The notes: a model not told the origin generated them from the letters alone. A stretch of 64,000 bases of DNA from Labia minor (GCA_963082975.1 OY720344.1:8667580-8731579), one strand, 5' to 3'; counted from the stretch's first letter, positions 1 through 15,500 are shown. Made by a program: numbers and translations.

Positions 1-295
1 TTATAAAACGGGTAGCTTCAGGAATTTGGATGAAACTTTGCCAGTGGATTCCTTTATTAATTCCAAAGAAACTTTCCTTATACAATCAATATTTCTCGGT
101 CTCTTCTAGTTTACAAGATAAAAATAATTAAAATTTGCATATAAGGTACCATGTTTTATTCATTTGGCCAGCAGAGTACTTCACTAATTTTTGTGTTTTT
201 TTAGTTCTTTTTGGATATATGAAAATTAAAAATTTTTTCTATTTCCAAACCGAACTGAAAAAAAACCACAAAAAATGAATATACATTTAATTATA
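1..295. repeat. Foldback family FB1, half copy
   Basis: The stretch resembles one arm and the centre of a foldback repeat seen again at 5838-6306 and 10341-10912. Shared parts are the 'gaatttggatgaaactttgcc' arm, the 'tctcggtctcttctagttta' block and an A+T-rich centre flanked by 'ttggatat' and 'ccaaaccgaac'. The window edge removes the rest. No coding capacity is seen. It is probably a non-autonomous DNA element, class unknown. Confidence 0.6.
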
Positions 296-566
296 AAAAA
301 ATCATGAAAAATTTCAATATGTCAGTACTTAAATGCATTTACAATTTTTACATTAGAATGGAATAAATCGGTATACACTAATTTTCTAATTAATATTTAA
401 TTTCTCAAAAATATAAATTATTTTTAGTAAATTAAACTATTGAACTACAATAGAGATGAATGAAACATGAGAGCAAATTAAAAGATTTATTAATCTAATT
501 TAAAAATATAATTATATCTGTCTAGGTTTGATAAAAATGGACAATGATGAATTTGTTTGGTTGCAG

Positions 567-3500
567 AATGCACTCAGTTGGAGGACCCTCGACTCGCTTG
601 GCGTGCGATCCAGGAGGCGATGCTGCGGGATTATTTACAAACAGCACAGGACGTGCTCATGGTCAGTAACATTTTTATTTTAAATTTATCAATTTCATTC
701 AAAAAAAAAAAACGAATTCATAAAATAAAAATATTTTCTCATATATACGAGTATATATAAATCAAAAATGTTATTGAAAATAAAAGTAAGAATTTTATAT
801 TACAATCACACATCTGACCTTGTATAAAAATTACTTAAGACTACATATAGACTTTTTAATCATGAGTAAATACCTTGACATTCTTTAATATACAAATATA
901 TTAAAAATAAAATAAAATAAAAAACTACTATCTATGATAAAAGTCTACAAACAGGTGGTTACAATTTTTTTTTTTTTTTTTGATTATAAATTTGATTATC
1001 ATTATATTTTTCTTTAAAATCTTTAATAAAACATTTTACATTTCCATTAAAAATAATTAATTTGTATTATCGTTGTTAAATATCAAATGAAAGATTTGTG
1101 AGATTTACGTTTTTCTCTTTGAAAACTACATAGCATACTATATAGTTACTATATAAATACCTATGACCATAACATATATTATCATTTGATTACTATTATT
1201 CTCAAATCTAGAAATACAATCTTCTTAATCCATCCAACATTTCTCATAATAAGTAGTAAAGAAATGTTATAAAACCCGTTCTTATGTTTAAAAAAAATAA
1301 ATAATTATTCTCTGGGTGTGATATAAAATAATTGAAATCCTAAAAAAACTCTGACTTTTGTACGTCCTACGTAAGGACAACGCCTAACAATTCGGTTATA
1401 TTAATTATGTGACCTATGATCAGTAGAACGGGTCCTATCAACCTTTACCTTGATTTTCTTGATCGGAGGCGCTACTTTTTATCAAGTAGCTATTCCCCAA
1501 TGTTGATCCCGGAGGCTGGGTTGACTCCATCCCATAGACCCCACCTAGAGAAATTCTCTTGCCAGGCCCAGGACTTGAACCCGTGACCACGAGCATGTGA
1601 GGCAGCTTCGCTATTCGCTACTTCCCACCCTTAGGCGCCCTTTTAGAAACCCTATTTGGGTTCACTAATATAAAAAACAATTTTCTTATATTTTTTGAAA
1701 GATATTATAATATTGTATTCTAATATTTAAATTATTAAATCTTAAATTTAATTCAAATTCAACTCTTACTTATTACTAAAATATATATATATAAAAAAAT
1801 ATTTTTTAATCATTTGAAAAAGAGTTTTCTATTCTACCATTATTTATCCCTTTGCAATAGGATCAATAATTTTTATTGGATATTTGTCCAAAGATCTCCT
1901 TCAGTATAAATTTAAAAGATATTTTGTTTGATCTTTCCAAGAGATGTTACATGTATTTGTTAAAATTCTCCAACTATCTATCTATCTCTGTGACTTTATT
2001 TTATAACGTTTTTCTCAACTTCATTTCATGTCTGTCTGTCTGTCTGTCTGTCTGTTCGCTCTTAACCAACTTAATATTTATCCGTCAGATGGCGTAAATG
2101 AAATCGATTTTTCATCAACTTTAAATTCAATATTACTTATGTTATTCTATTTTTTTTGGTCTTGAAATTATTCAAATAAAAATAAATAATTTGTTCCTAA
2201 AAGGTTATTTGTAAATAATTGACAGACATTTATGAACATGCTTATTCAATTAAAACGACATCATTTAGTAAATCCTTTTAAAGTCATTGATCAGAAAACA
2301 ACAGGCAAGTAAATTCTAGATGTTTTAAATATTAATCATCCATTTAATGATGATTTTTATTTATAAAAAAATTATCTGAAACTAATCTTTTAAGAATTTT
2401 TATAAGATGAGATAAAATAATACAAGTCTATGTTCATTTTTCAAAAATACTATTTTTTTATGAAGGGATTATGAAGTGAAATAAATCTTTGATTTTTCAA
2501 ATTTTTTCCTTATACTTTTATTTTGTAAATCACTATAGAAATAATCATAGTTAGGTACATTTAATAAATTATTTGATAAAATCATACAGTTTAGAATATA
2601 ATCAATAGATTGTTTTACTTTTGAAAATTATCTCTAATTTAACAAAAAATTCAGAAATTCAATTTTAAAACTTTACGTTTTCATAAACATTTATTTGAAA
2701 TTACCTATGTTCTTTTCTTTTTTTTTATAGACTTTACCAAGTTAAAAAAATATTAAATTTCTATAATAAATATTTTTTTTCTGCTCCAATTTGTTTTGAT
2801 TATATTTAACTATCAAATTGAAAAAGTATCATATGCCTTTAAAGCTGACTCATTTATTCCTATCTATCTCATAGTATTATTAATATTTTTTTGTATGTTT
2901 ATTACATTTGGGTTTGTGATAAATAGAAGTGGCTTTTGTTCATTTTTATTTAAAATAACTACCAAATGTATCACTTGGTTGGAATCTATCAAATTTCCTC
3001 ATGAGATTGAAATATGATTCATATCATTTATGAAATTCTTTACATCACTACTAATTTAAGATTTTAATTGATGACTTAACATTGAATGAACATTTTACTT
3101 AATTTGGAATATTTTTTATTTTTAATATATATATATTAAAAATTATATTTTTTGAATTTATTTTAAAGCTTTTTTAATAAATAAGAATTAAATAATTTCT
3201 TCATATATATATATATATAGAATTTTTAAAATTAATATAATATAATTAATTAAATGGTAAATTTATGAATATTTTTATTTTTTTTTTAAATAAAATTATC
3301 ATTAAGTTTGTATAAGTAAGGTATTATTTTATGTCAATTAAAAATAAATAGGCCAATGAAGATACAGTGTTATTTTTTTCTTTAAATGTGCCACCTTAAT
3401 TTAATCTTGATAACTCATTTTAAATTAAAAAACAAAAATAATTATATACTGCTTTTTACTCTCTTTATATATTCTTAAATTTTTATTAATTATTATTAAT

Positions 3501-6500
3501 ATTTATTCCATGTTCTATTATTATTAATATCTATTTAATAAACAAAACAGATTGAAATATACTTATAAAAAAATAAAAAATGAGATCACACACTAATGAG
3601 ATTATACAACTTTCATAAATGTTAATATAAAGTAATCAATATTTCAAGCGCCCCTGGAATCTAGATAACCAACTTAACAGATGAGTATGCTTTAAATGAT
3701 CTTAACAGGCGTCCATCAATAGAAAATTATTACCATTGAAAGTATTTTTCAATTTTTTTCTTTACTTTCACTTATAAATATATAAAAAAAATAAAATTCT
3801 ATTACGCATATTTATTCATTGCTTAATTATTAAAAAAGTTTATTATTAAAGTTATTGACATTAAATTTTATCTCATTCCAATGATTAATTGAAATAACAA
3901 CAATTTCACCTTTCCACAATATTGTTTTTTTTTTTCTTTTATCATAACTTTTCATAATAGTAAAGTTTTTATTTTCGAAAAGTATAAAATATTCATTTTA
4001 ATCCAAGATTAAATTTATTCTATTATTATTTTATATTTATTTTTTGAGATTTAGATCATATTTTATTATATTAATTAATTAATTTATTTTGTTTTTCCTC
4101 TTTCCTCCTCAATAGTTTTTTTGTCCTCAGTCCTAATATTCTTTTGGATAATAATTATTGCTCTGAGTATTTTCTCATAATATAACCAGCAAGTTTTAAT
4201 TTGTATGATTAGTTGCATGATGGCTGCACATTGGTCGCATTCCATGCATACGATGCTTATCGGCCATCATTGCAACTTAAAATATATCTATGTATCTTTT
4301 CGTATATATATATATATATATATTAAAGAGAAGAGAGTTGTTGTTGTTGACTTGAAAATCGTGTGGAATTTGCATAAATATTCGCGAGAACGAATTCCTT
4401 CTTCACATTGATTTAATGAAATCGTGACTAACAAATGGCGTTTCCTGTTTTTTTTTTGTTTTGTTTTTTTTTTCAAATCATCTCCCAAGTTACGCCATCA
4501 GATTGTTTCCCCTATTTTGGCGGTTTTACCCTGATGTTGCACCCCCCCCCCCCCGCCAGTTTCGGAAATCCCAAAGTGGCCGGCTGGTAGGTGCGGCGGC
4601 GGCGGCGAATTCCTGAGCCGGTTCCGGGGAGAGGCTTCGCCCCTCCAGAGCCGAATTCCTCTGCGGCCATTCAGTCCCGAAGCGCTCGGCCCAAGCCTCC
4701 AGACGCATTCCATTGGCGGTCCTCCTCTTGGCCGTCCCGGGACATGTGCTTTAGCATCCCGCATGATGCCACCCGCAGCTGCTGAACTTTACCCCCATTT
4801 GGCATATCATACCAGTAGACAACAACCAATTTTGGAATGGAGATGGAACAATCTTCCTACACAGCCTCCTATCTGGACAACTCAGCCGTATATTATGCTA
4901 GAGGTCATCCATCTCTTCTTCCACTTAAGTACAATCAATCCACTCATGTTCCGACATTTCTTGCATTTATATATACGAATAAAATAAATCTCACACCTAC
5001 TTTTTACAATTATTTAAGATATATAAATAAATTTCAACAAAATAATAATAATAATAATAATATTAAATTATTAAAGCTTTGGTGGCTGTTTTTATTTATA
5101 AGGGAATTTTGTAAATAAAACCACATATTGATATTTGTTATTGTAAATTTATTCAAAAAATACAAAAAATATACACGTTTCGATTGCTACTTCTGCTACG
5201 ATTGCTACTTCTGCAATCGAAACGTTGTGTATATTTTTTGTATTTTTTGAATAAATTTACAATAACAAATATCAATATGTGGTTTTATTTACAAAATTCC
5301 CTTATAAATAATAATAATAATAATTAATATTTGAACAAAAATTCCTATTAATGAAAAAAAAGTTATCTACTTACTTAATCATTATCCCTTATTCGATAAT
5401 TATATAAAATTGTCATCCAGTCATGGATTTCGAAAATACTACCAGTGGGTTCTTTTTTAAATTCCAAATAAACTTTTCTTATGCAATTTTTACTGGTCGC
5501 TTTTAGTTTACAAGATAAAAATTATTAAAGTTATTTTGCTTTTACTAAGATTGGATGAAATTTAAAAAAAAAAAATTTCTTCAAAATAATGATATTAAAT
5601 TAGTTACTTTAAACTTTTAGATGAATTGTTATTGTTTTGTTTTGATAATGAAATTGTGTCAAATATCAACCTTGACTGATTTTCATATTCTATTCCTGAT
5701 CGTCAATTTATCAAACAACTATTGTTTTTCTTCTTTTGTCAAAACAAATATTTTATTAATCACTTTTTGAAGAGGTTCAATTCTTGTCTTTAATTAAAAT
5801 AATTTGAGAATAAATCATAACTAATCCAAAGAGTAATTGGTAAGGATACTTGTCACCTCTCGGATTTTGATGAAACTTCGCCATTTGATTCTTTGTGATT
5901 AATTCTAAAAAAAAAATTTCCTTAGGCAATATAGCGGGGAACCTTCTAGTTTTCAAGATAAAAATGATTAAAGTTTGGATATAAATCCATTGATATTCTA
6001 TTTAAGCTACCATGTTTTATCCATTATATATTAAATATTATAGAAAAATATTAAAAAATTAATTAATTAAATAATTTCCTTATATCCAAACCGAACCGAA
6101 AAAAAAACGAAATTTAGTGAATAAGTGAATAATTAGTGAATTAGTCAATAAAACATTACTTAATGACTTAATGACTGCAAAATATTCGAAAACTAAAAGT
6201 TCCCCGGTATATTTTATAAGGAAAAAGTTTCTTAGAATTAATCAAGGAATCAACTGGCAAAGTTTCATCAAAATCCGAGAGGTGATATGTATCCTTAACT
6301 ATTACCATCCAAAGAACTTCTAATCAACAAATTACCTATAAATGATCAATTAACAAATTTATTTATTTCATAATTTTCATTAAATCTTTCTTTATTTTAA
6401 TTTAAAATAATTTAATTATTACCCTCGAATATTGGTTCTTTCTATTATTTTTTTTACTATTTATTATTCATAAATTCCTATCAAATATTTACAATATTTG

Positions 6501-9500
6501 TTTTAAATTCTTTTTTTTTTCATTTTATTATTAAATCTTTCAGTCTCCCTTACTTTCTAAAAATAATATTTTATATGTATAATAGTTATTTAATTTTACA
6601 AACTACAACTTTAGTTTTAATTTCATTTCGATTCGTTTTTATTATTGATATAAAGAATTTGTTTGTCAACAAATTTGTATAAAAAATATATGAAAATACA
6701 AAATAATATTTAATTATTCAATATTTCATTTTATAATAAATATATAATATTTCCTAATATTTTATTTAGTTGGTTAAAGTATGTATTCTTCTTCATATTC
6801 ACATTTAAAATACATGAAGTGTCAAGAGTTTATTAAACCATTATTTATTTGTTTGTTTGTTTAATTATTTAATTTAAGAGATTATATACAAACCAGGTAT
6901 ATCTGTATCCTCCCCTTATTTGGGGTAGAGGATTTACAAAAAAAGAAAACAACAAAAAAAAAAACAAACAAACAAAAATTCAACGTTACAGGAATTATTA
7001 TTTTTTTTTAAACCCCATATTTCTAAATATTTTATTAAAGCATTATAATACATTACATTAAAAAGTCATTTGTTTTAGATTCAAAATTTTAAATTTTTAA
7101 ATTCTTTTATTATCAATGATTAAAATAAAATTTGATTTTTATGTTATTTCGTCCTTTCAAAATTAAAAAAACAAAATTAAAATATTTTTATGACGAACTT
7201 TTGTTACTATAATAATCAGCTCTTAAATATGTCTATATGTACCTACATTTATTAATTTATTTATTTATAGTAGAAGCGAATTTTTAAATATTTATTTGGG
7301 AAAATACAAGGATGATGTGTTAATGTAAATATTTTATAAAAAATCGAATTGGCCTTTCAAGGTCGAATCCTCTCAAAAAACCACTCCTCTTTGAACGCAT
7401 TCCTCCCTTTAAAGTGTAAATCATTAAGCATTCATGTGAAGTGTTAAATATTATCAACATTATTAAAAAAAAAGAAAGAGACAGATATAACTTAGAATAT
7501 TTTTATTCATACTGATTAAGGAAGAAATACTTTTTTTATTTTTATATGAAAATGAACATGACTAAAAATCAGTTTTTTTTTTTTGTTTTTTTTTTTCAAA
7601 GTTCATATTTAATGATGTGTGTATATTTGTTTATTTTTAGGCCAAGAAAGAGATGTACGATGTCAAACAACAGAGATTGGTCCTTGCCCAGGATGAATAC
7701 AATCACCTGCACAATGCGCTGGCCAACTTGACCACCTCAAGAACGAGTTGTAAGGATTCATTTTTCATTTTTACATTCATAAAGATAGGGAGGAGGAATA
7801 ATATATTTAATTTATACAAATTATAAACATTTAAATGTATTGTATAGAATTAATTATATCAATAATTCTTATTTCTTTATATATATAATGGCCTTTGGCT
7901 GTAGGAAACCTTGAAATACCATGCTGGTTTCAATAATCGCTTATCTAGTTAATATTCTTCTCTTAAGGTGTTAAACTCCTATTAATTTAGCACTTTTGAA
8001 ATGAAAATAGAATATATACGAGGCCTCTTCAAAAGAAAAGGTGAATTTTGAATTATTTTGAAAAGTATTTATTTATTCATCAATATCCATTCTTTCCCCT
8101 TCAAAGTAATTCCTTCAAAGGTATGTCCATTAGCTTGTTCTTCGATTATTTGGCAAACCGCTTTCGTTTCATTGGTTTCTTCAGCTTTGGAAATAGGAAA
8201 AAGTCGCAGGGAGCCAAATCTGGGGAATACGGTGGTTGAGGCATGATTCGGTGTTGTTTTTGGCCAAAAATACACCAACAAGCAATGACGTGTGAGCTGG
8301 TGCATTATCCATGATTTGTTTTTCCACAATTCCGCTCGTTTGAACCGTATTGCTTCACGCAAACGTTGTATAACTTTTTTAAGAAAAAAAAAATCGAAGA
8401 GCATACAAAACGTGACTAACTTTTTCAGTTGTCAAAAACAAACTACTAATCTAAATGGCTGATAATGTCAACTTCTGAGAAACATATGTGTACCAACATA
8501 AAAAAAAACACCCCTCGAAAATTCAAAATTCACCTTTTCTCTCGAACAGGCCTCTAGTGTATATATATATATATATATATATATATTTCTTTTCAAAGAA
8601 AAAGCTCACAAGTTTTTTAATTAATTTTTTAAAACTATAATTTATTAAAAATTTACGACCTATGAATTTAAATTAATAATAAAAAAAAAATGATTTTAGT
8701 ATTTTTTTACATTTTCACCTCTAATATTATAATTAACAATGTCATAAAAAATTTTTATTAATTTTGTTTATTCATTTATTAAATAAATAATAATACTAAT
8801 TACTAATGTGATTAGAATAAATTTGTTCTTTACAGAACATGAAACATTAAAACTTTTATGTTATTTTAGTGTGTAGCAGTGCAAGTAGTGGCGTCAGTAC
8901 TAAATATGACCCTGAACTCCTTAAATCCGATGTGGCTTTAGCCAGGCAACGGGTATCTCGTCTTCGGAGAGAATTAGAACAAATTCGAGCAGAAATGAAT
9001 TCCACTCAACGAGGGGTTCGAACATTAGCTGAGTAAGTTTCATTACTATTTACTTATATATATATATAATAATTCAAATCAATATCTATTAATATTTTCA
9101 AAGCAAATATTTAACTTTTAAATAATATTTTTTAACAATATATATATAATCTAAAATATTTATTCTATAGTTATTTTCAAAAATGAAAAAAATCGAAAAA
9201 ATAATAAATAAATTAATATAATTATTAATTTTAATTTATTTATTTATTTTTAGCCTTTATTATGGTTCATTTATACATATTTTTACAATATTTACTTTAT
9301 AATTTTTAAAATTGTTTATCCAGGCCCCTTAGGGCATAGACCTCTTCCAAATCAAATTACCTAATAATTAATAATTAATGAATTTAATTAAAATGAAATT
9401 AACGAAATATTAATAAATGATAATAATGACCATCTCTGATAAAAATTGATTTAAAGAGAAAAATAAATTAAAATTATATAAAATCTTCAAATGTAATCAA

Positions 9501-12500
9501 CCATTATGACAAATTAAAAAAGTCCTTTGTGAATAAATTTTTGTCATTTAATATTTCTTTATTTAAGAGATTATTTTTATTCATAGATTTATTTATTAAT
9601 TTATTTTTATGTATATCCTCTATATTTCCATATATCCATATACTTGTATAAATTGTCAATTTAAATTTTTTCAACTTTTGTTCAAGCATTAATATTGAAT
9701 TTTAGTGTTCCTGTTATAATTTTGTTATCGTGTTTTAAATTATCTGATCCTTTATTTTTATTTATTTTATTGTGTTTATTTATATATTTATTTTTATCAT
9801 ATTTTAATTGAAGTAGATTTTTTCTTTTATTTAGGTTTTTGACATTTAAAATTCCTGTATTTAATGGATATGTTTTATTCATAGATTTATTTATTAATTT
9901 ATTTTTATTTTAATTAATTCTCTTTTATTTTCTATAATAATTTTAATATAAAACATTAAAAAGACATATATTTATTATTTAATTAATTAATTATATTTTT
10001 TTTTTAATTTTTATTCCAGTGTTGAGCAGAAATTGGCTGGGGGCGGTGGGTGCTATAATATCACTCAGGCGCACGCGATAGTCGCTGAACTCGGCAATAT
10101 TCAACGATCGCTCTCTTCTGGGGAGCGAGAGAAGGCTGAACTGATGCAAAGTCTTGCTAAACTCAAGGACGACTTGACTAGGCTGCAACTCAATGGCGAC
10201 CCTATCAATACAGATTCACATGGTACGAATCTATTTCTTGTTTTATATTTAAAAAACAAACAAACAATCTTGAATAATTGATTTGTTTTTAAATTCTTTA
10301 GAGAATTAAAACAAAAAAAAATTATTTAAAATTAAAAAAAGGTAATTGTTCAGAGCAGTTGTTTTGTCATGGATTTTGATATTACTTTACCAATTTTTTG
10401 TTAATTAATTCTTTGTTAATTCCAAAGAAAATTTGCTTATGCAATATTTCTCGGTCTCTTCTAGTTTACGGGATAAAAATTATTAAAATTTGTATATAAA
10501 TCCATTGATATTCTATTAAGCTTCCATGTTTTTAATCATTTGGCCAGCAGAGGGCTCCACTAATTTTTAGTTAGAGGGAGTGGTTCAGTTTGAATTGGAT
10601 ATAGAAAAATTAAAAAATTAATTAATTAAAAAATTTTCCTATATCCAAACCGAAAAAAAGCGAAATTTGGTGAATAAGTGAATAATTAGTGAATTAGTCA
10701 ATAAAACATTACTACTTAATGACATCATATTTCGAGGTACATAATAAGCTAATCTGGCAACCTTAATAATTTTTATCCCGTAAACTAGAAGAGACCGAGA
10801 AATATTGCATAAGAAAAGTTTATTTGAAATTAAAAAAGGAACCCACTGGTAAAGTTTTATCCAAATCCATGACATGACAACTGTTCTGAACACTTACCAA
10901 GTTACCAAAAATACTTTCTTTTTTTTTAGTTAATATGATAAATTCTAATATGTTTCTTTTTTTTACTTAGGGAGTCTCTCAGGTGGTGATAAATTAAGCA
11001 CCGCTTCGCAGACAGACCTCAGTGGTGAATTAGCAGTTCCAATTGGTGCTCGACTTGCCGAAATGGCGAGAACTAGACTTCGTTATGATGAAGCACGAAA
11101 ACGAATTCAACATCTACAACATCGTTTAGCTGATTTAGAAGAACAGGTCATGCCTGGTCAGGTTAGTATCTTAATGATATTTTAATATATAATAAATTCT
11201 TCTTCTTCTATATAATTATATATATTCTAAAAGAAATCAATTATTTTATTTAAAATAATAATAAGATTTAATTAGTCATATATATTTGGTATTATTTTAT
11301 TTATTGATAGAATGTTTTGTTTTGTTTTTCAGGCTGAATCTGATCAGGATCGATTATTATTATTTCAAGAAAAAGAGCAATTGCTTCGAGAATTACGTAC
11401 TGCTCCAACACGACCCGGAAGCGCGGGCGCTGAAGAAATTAGACGTTTGGAAGCAGATTTAGCAGCTGCTCTTGAACATTCAACGAGAGCCATTGCATCT
11501 AGATTGCGATTACATGAACAAAAACAAGCACTTTTAGCTGAATTACGTGATGCATTACGATCAATGGCAAGTTTAGAGGGCCAACTTAAAACTTTATCAG
11601 CTTCAACGCTTAGTGTATCATCAAGTTCCAGTTTGGGTTCATTATCAACAACAAGCTCTAAGGTGCGTTGGATTTAATGTTGTTATTAATTTTTTTACTA
11701 TCTCAGTGATTGAATCACTGAAAGTACCGGAATTAATTTTTTAACAATGCAAATCACGCGCCAACACGTGACGTGGTGCCATCAACAAAGAGCCAAATGA
11801 TTTAATAAATATTATTTATTAATTTTAATTTAAATATAATATATGTTAATTAATCAAATTCAAATTGCGAGATAGTCGAGTGGAGATACTCCACCTTTTT
11901 TTTTTTTTTTTTTAAGAAAAGAGAAAAAATATCAATTTTTTTCAATTGTTTCTTTCTAGGGTTCTCTAAGTAGTGGATTAAGTTTTACTGATATTTACGG
12001 TTCTCCGGCCACTGGCCATGGCACAGTCCCTTCCCCTCCTCCTGCCGTTGATATGGCAGATCTGCATCGAAGGGTTCAAAGGCTACTTTCAACAGCACCA
12101 CCTCCCACTTATCAGGTAAACTATAAAATTTTTATTTATAGAAAAATTATATTATTTATTTTTTTTTTTTAATTATTTAATTTTCTTTAATTGATTAACT
12201 AAAAGAGAAAAATCTTCATTTCTAGGAGTCTAGGAATTTAAATGGCACAACAGTAACATCAAGTGCGCCTAGAGGAGTGGTTGTTAGTAGTAGTGATGAA
12301 AGTGTTGCTGGGGATTCGGGCGTTTTCGAAGCCTCTTCAGGTGCTGTTGGTGCAAGTGGATTGGGTGTGGGTAGTTCAAGTGGATGGCGATTCCGAGGAA
12401 CTGATGACGGATCCGTACTTCCTCATTCAGGTGTTGAAGTTGATGAAGTACCGGATGTTGCTCAAGTAAGGATATCATTGAAATATTCCACGAAAGAAAG

Positions 12501-15500
12501 CCTCTTGATTGTGGGAATTGAATGGGCAAGAAATTTCGCAGCTCTCTCGCCCCCAACTAATTCTACATTGTAAGTTTTTTTTCTTTTCTTTTATAATATT
12601 AAATGAATTCATTTTTAAAAAGATACTTTTAATTGAATTATTGATTTTCTAGACATATGAAAGCCTCTTTACTACCTGGACCTGATCCAATTTCTTTAAC
12701 GGAGGTCTCGACACAAAAACTTAGAGCCATTGACGTTACCACGGCAATAGATGCAGCTTACTTTGGCGAAATTTTTCCTTTTCCAGTTCTTTCATCCCGT
12801 TTAAATAGTAAAACATTACAACTTCATGCTTATTGTATGCCTCTCAATGAACCAGAAATTACTTTGGTAATTTATTTTTTTTCCACTTTTAAACACACCT
12901 TATTTATTTATTTATCTCTAATTTATTTTTTAATTCTAGGGATGTACACATATTAGCCTTGCTGATTTTTCTTCCGATTCTTCAAGTGCTAAATGGTATA
13001 ATCTCATTAGTATGCGTTCGAACCCATCTCTTTCAACAACTGTCTCCTCACTTACTTCCACCTCATCAAATACATTACCTATAACACAATCAACAACAAT
13101 AACAACAAATTCTGTTGTCGCATCTACTACTACACATTCAAATAATAACAACTCCAATGTTACAAATGTTGCGACAAAAGAAGAAAGCTCTGATGAAAGC
13201 ACTATCATTTCATCACAGACATCAACACTGACCAGGAATCAAGGTTATTATTATTTATTTATTTATTTTTATTATTATTTTAGATTTTTTTTAATTTAAA
13301 TATATTTTTCTTTATAGATAAATAATCAATCTCTACAGATTATAAAATACAAACATTATTTATAATTTGTTTTTTTTTAAATTTTAGGTCTTCAATCGAC
13401 TGTAAACGTTCGATTGGATGAGCTTGACAGTCAGGAAGAGGAAGAAGAAGAAGAAGAAGAGGAAGACGATGATGAGGATGAGGATGATGAAGATGAAGAG
13501 GAAGGAATTGTTGTTGAATTCCATCCAGAAGATCTTCTAGAAGATGTTCTTGAAAATGAAGTAAGTCTCTCTCAATATTCTTTATAGAAATGTATCGATT
13601 TAATTTTATGTATTGATTAATAGTATATTTAAAATTGTTCTTTTTTCTTCTTAAATATTAAGGTATCATGTGAAATGGCTGATAAAGAAACCAACACTGA
13701 ATGTGTCTTTATCCCAGAAAAAGGGGTAGCTGCTCAAAGGAGAAGACGCATAGCATGTGAAGAAGAAAGTTCGGATGCAGCTGCAGCAGCCTCTAGGGCA
13801 ATTGTTATCAAACGCTCACAGACATTCAGTCCAAGTGCACGAACTCAATATACCTGTCGAGTATGTCTTTTTTTTAAATTTCTAAATAAATTCTTTAACA
13901 ATTATTCATGAATAATTAAGACCCACATAATTTACAAAGATTGATTATTTTTAACAATAATCAACCTTCTTGAATTAGTAATATCTTACCTATCAATAAA
14001 TATGTTTTTTATTATTGTTATAACATTATTAAAAACTAACCGTTCCAGCATCATATGTTGCCGGCGGCATAAAACTCCTCTTAGAGGGACTGGCTGCTTC
14101 TAGCCACACGAGATTGATTAATAATAATAATTTATAGGAAATTTTGTTTCAAATATTTACAAAACAACACGATCTTTAAATATAAAATTAATAACTTTAT
14201 TCAAATCGTCATAATCATTTTTTTTATTTTTTTTCAATATTTAATAATAACAAAACAAAATTTTAAGTAACAAATTTTAATAATTTTGATAGGTTTCTTT
14301 TTATTTTTATTATGTTTAATACATTCTCTTTGTGATAAAAAAATAATATTAATATTATTATTTTTTTTTTTTAGTTAAATCGTAGTGAGAGTGACTCCTC
14401 AATGCCGTTATATCGACGCGGTGGTAGTATAGGTAGCGGCTCCGGTATAGGGAATTGTAATAGTGGCTATTCAGAAAATTGTACGACAAATGAAATTGGT
14501 CATAATGGACCATTCAAACGTAATTCAGTGGAAAGACGTTCTCTTCGCTGGCGAAGAAGCGGAAATGGATTGCTCTGCGATCCATCCAGTGCAAATAAAC
14601 ATCGACGTTCCTCGAGTGTTACAGCCTCTGTGCACACTACTCATTATAGGTATTTATACATTTATTTATTTTTACACATATATTTCAATTAATTTATTTA
14701 ATTTTATTAAATAATAAATAATAATTCAAGTAATATTAATCAAAATCTATTAACACGTTCCCGCCGGCTTATGCCGCCACATAAAATAAATAGACAAATT
14801 ATGGAGCCGGCGGGAACGTGTTAATCCATTTTCATTGTTAAATTATATAAGGATAAGGTCCTTGTCTTGTAAATGAATAGATTTAATAAATTTACATTTC
14901 AATATAAGAAAAAAATATTACAAACAAATACTAATATGTGTGCAAAAAAGGAAAATCAATGAAAATAAACAAATATATTAATTAATATTTATTTTTATTA
15001 GGCATGCTGGTGTTGCGCGAACTTCACTTGATCTTGAACTCGATCTCAAAGCCCAACAAACTCGATTGCAATCATTATCAGAAGAATTGTCAAAGTTAAG
15101 GGAATTGAAATTGCGATTAGAAGCTGCGAGAGCTGCCGGTGATCAAAATGTAGCCCAATGGTGTATGCAAGATAGAAGATTTCAAGCGTTATGTGCACAA
15201 GCCGAGAGTGCTGATACAGCTGCCGAAGAACGAAAAGTAGAGAAAATGCTCAAGAAAACCTCTAAAGAAATTTATAAACTAAGGAAAAGTAAAGCGGGGA
15301 AAGGAAAGCCAGATATCATTTCTTTCAAGTGAGTAAATTTATAAATTACAACTTTCTTTCTTATCTCATTTAACTATAAGTTGCAGGGATAAAAATTCAA
15401 TAAAAAATTATAAATATATATTCAAGTGATGAATGATCCATTTTTTAATTATTTAAATTTTAAATAATAATAATAAAATGACTAAATTCATTATTTAAAT

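Noticed and set aside
1571-1581. A true tRNA gene on the minus strand
   Set aside because: The B box is good but no cloverleaf with anticodon arm can be formed and the unit is repeated with a tail; better a SINE.
2796-3017. 73-codon open frame with a hydrophobic stretch
   Set aside because: Composition follows the A+T-rich DNA, no known motif, no splice logic with kibra; it lies inside the kibra intron.
9504-9882. Two minus-strand Asn/Lys-rich frames
   Set aside because: Low-complexity translation of A+T-rich intron DNA; no protein-like pattern.
12284-12556. Minus-strand 90-codon frame
   Set aside because: Shadow of the kibra exon 12226-12569 on the opposite strand.
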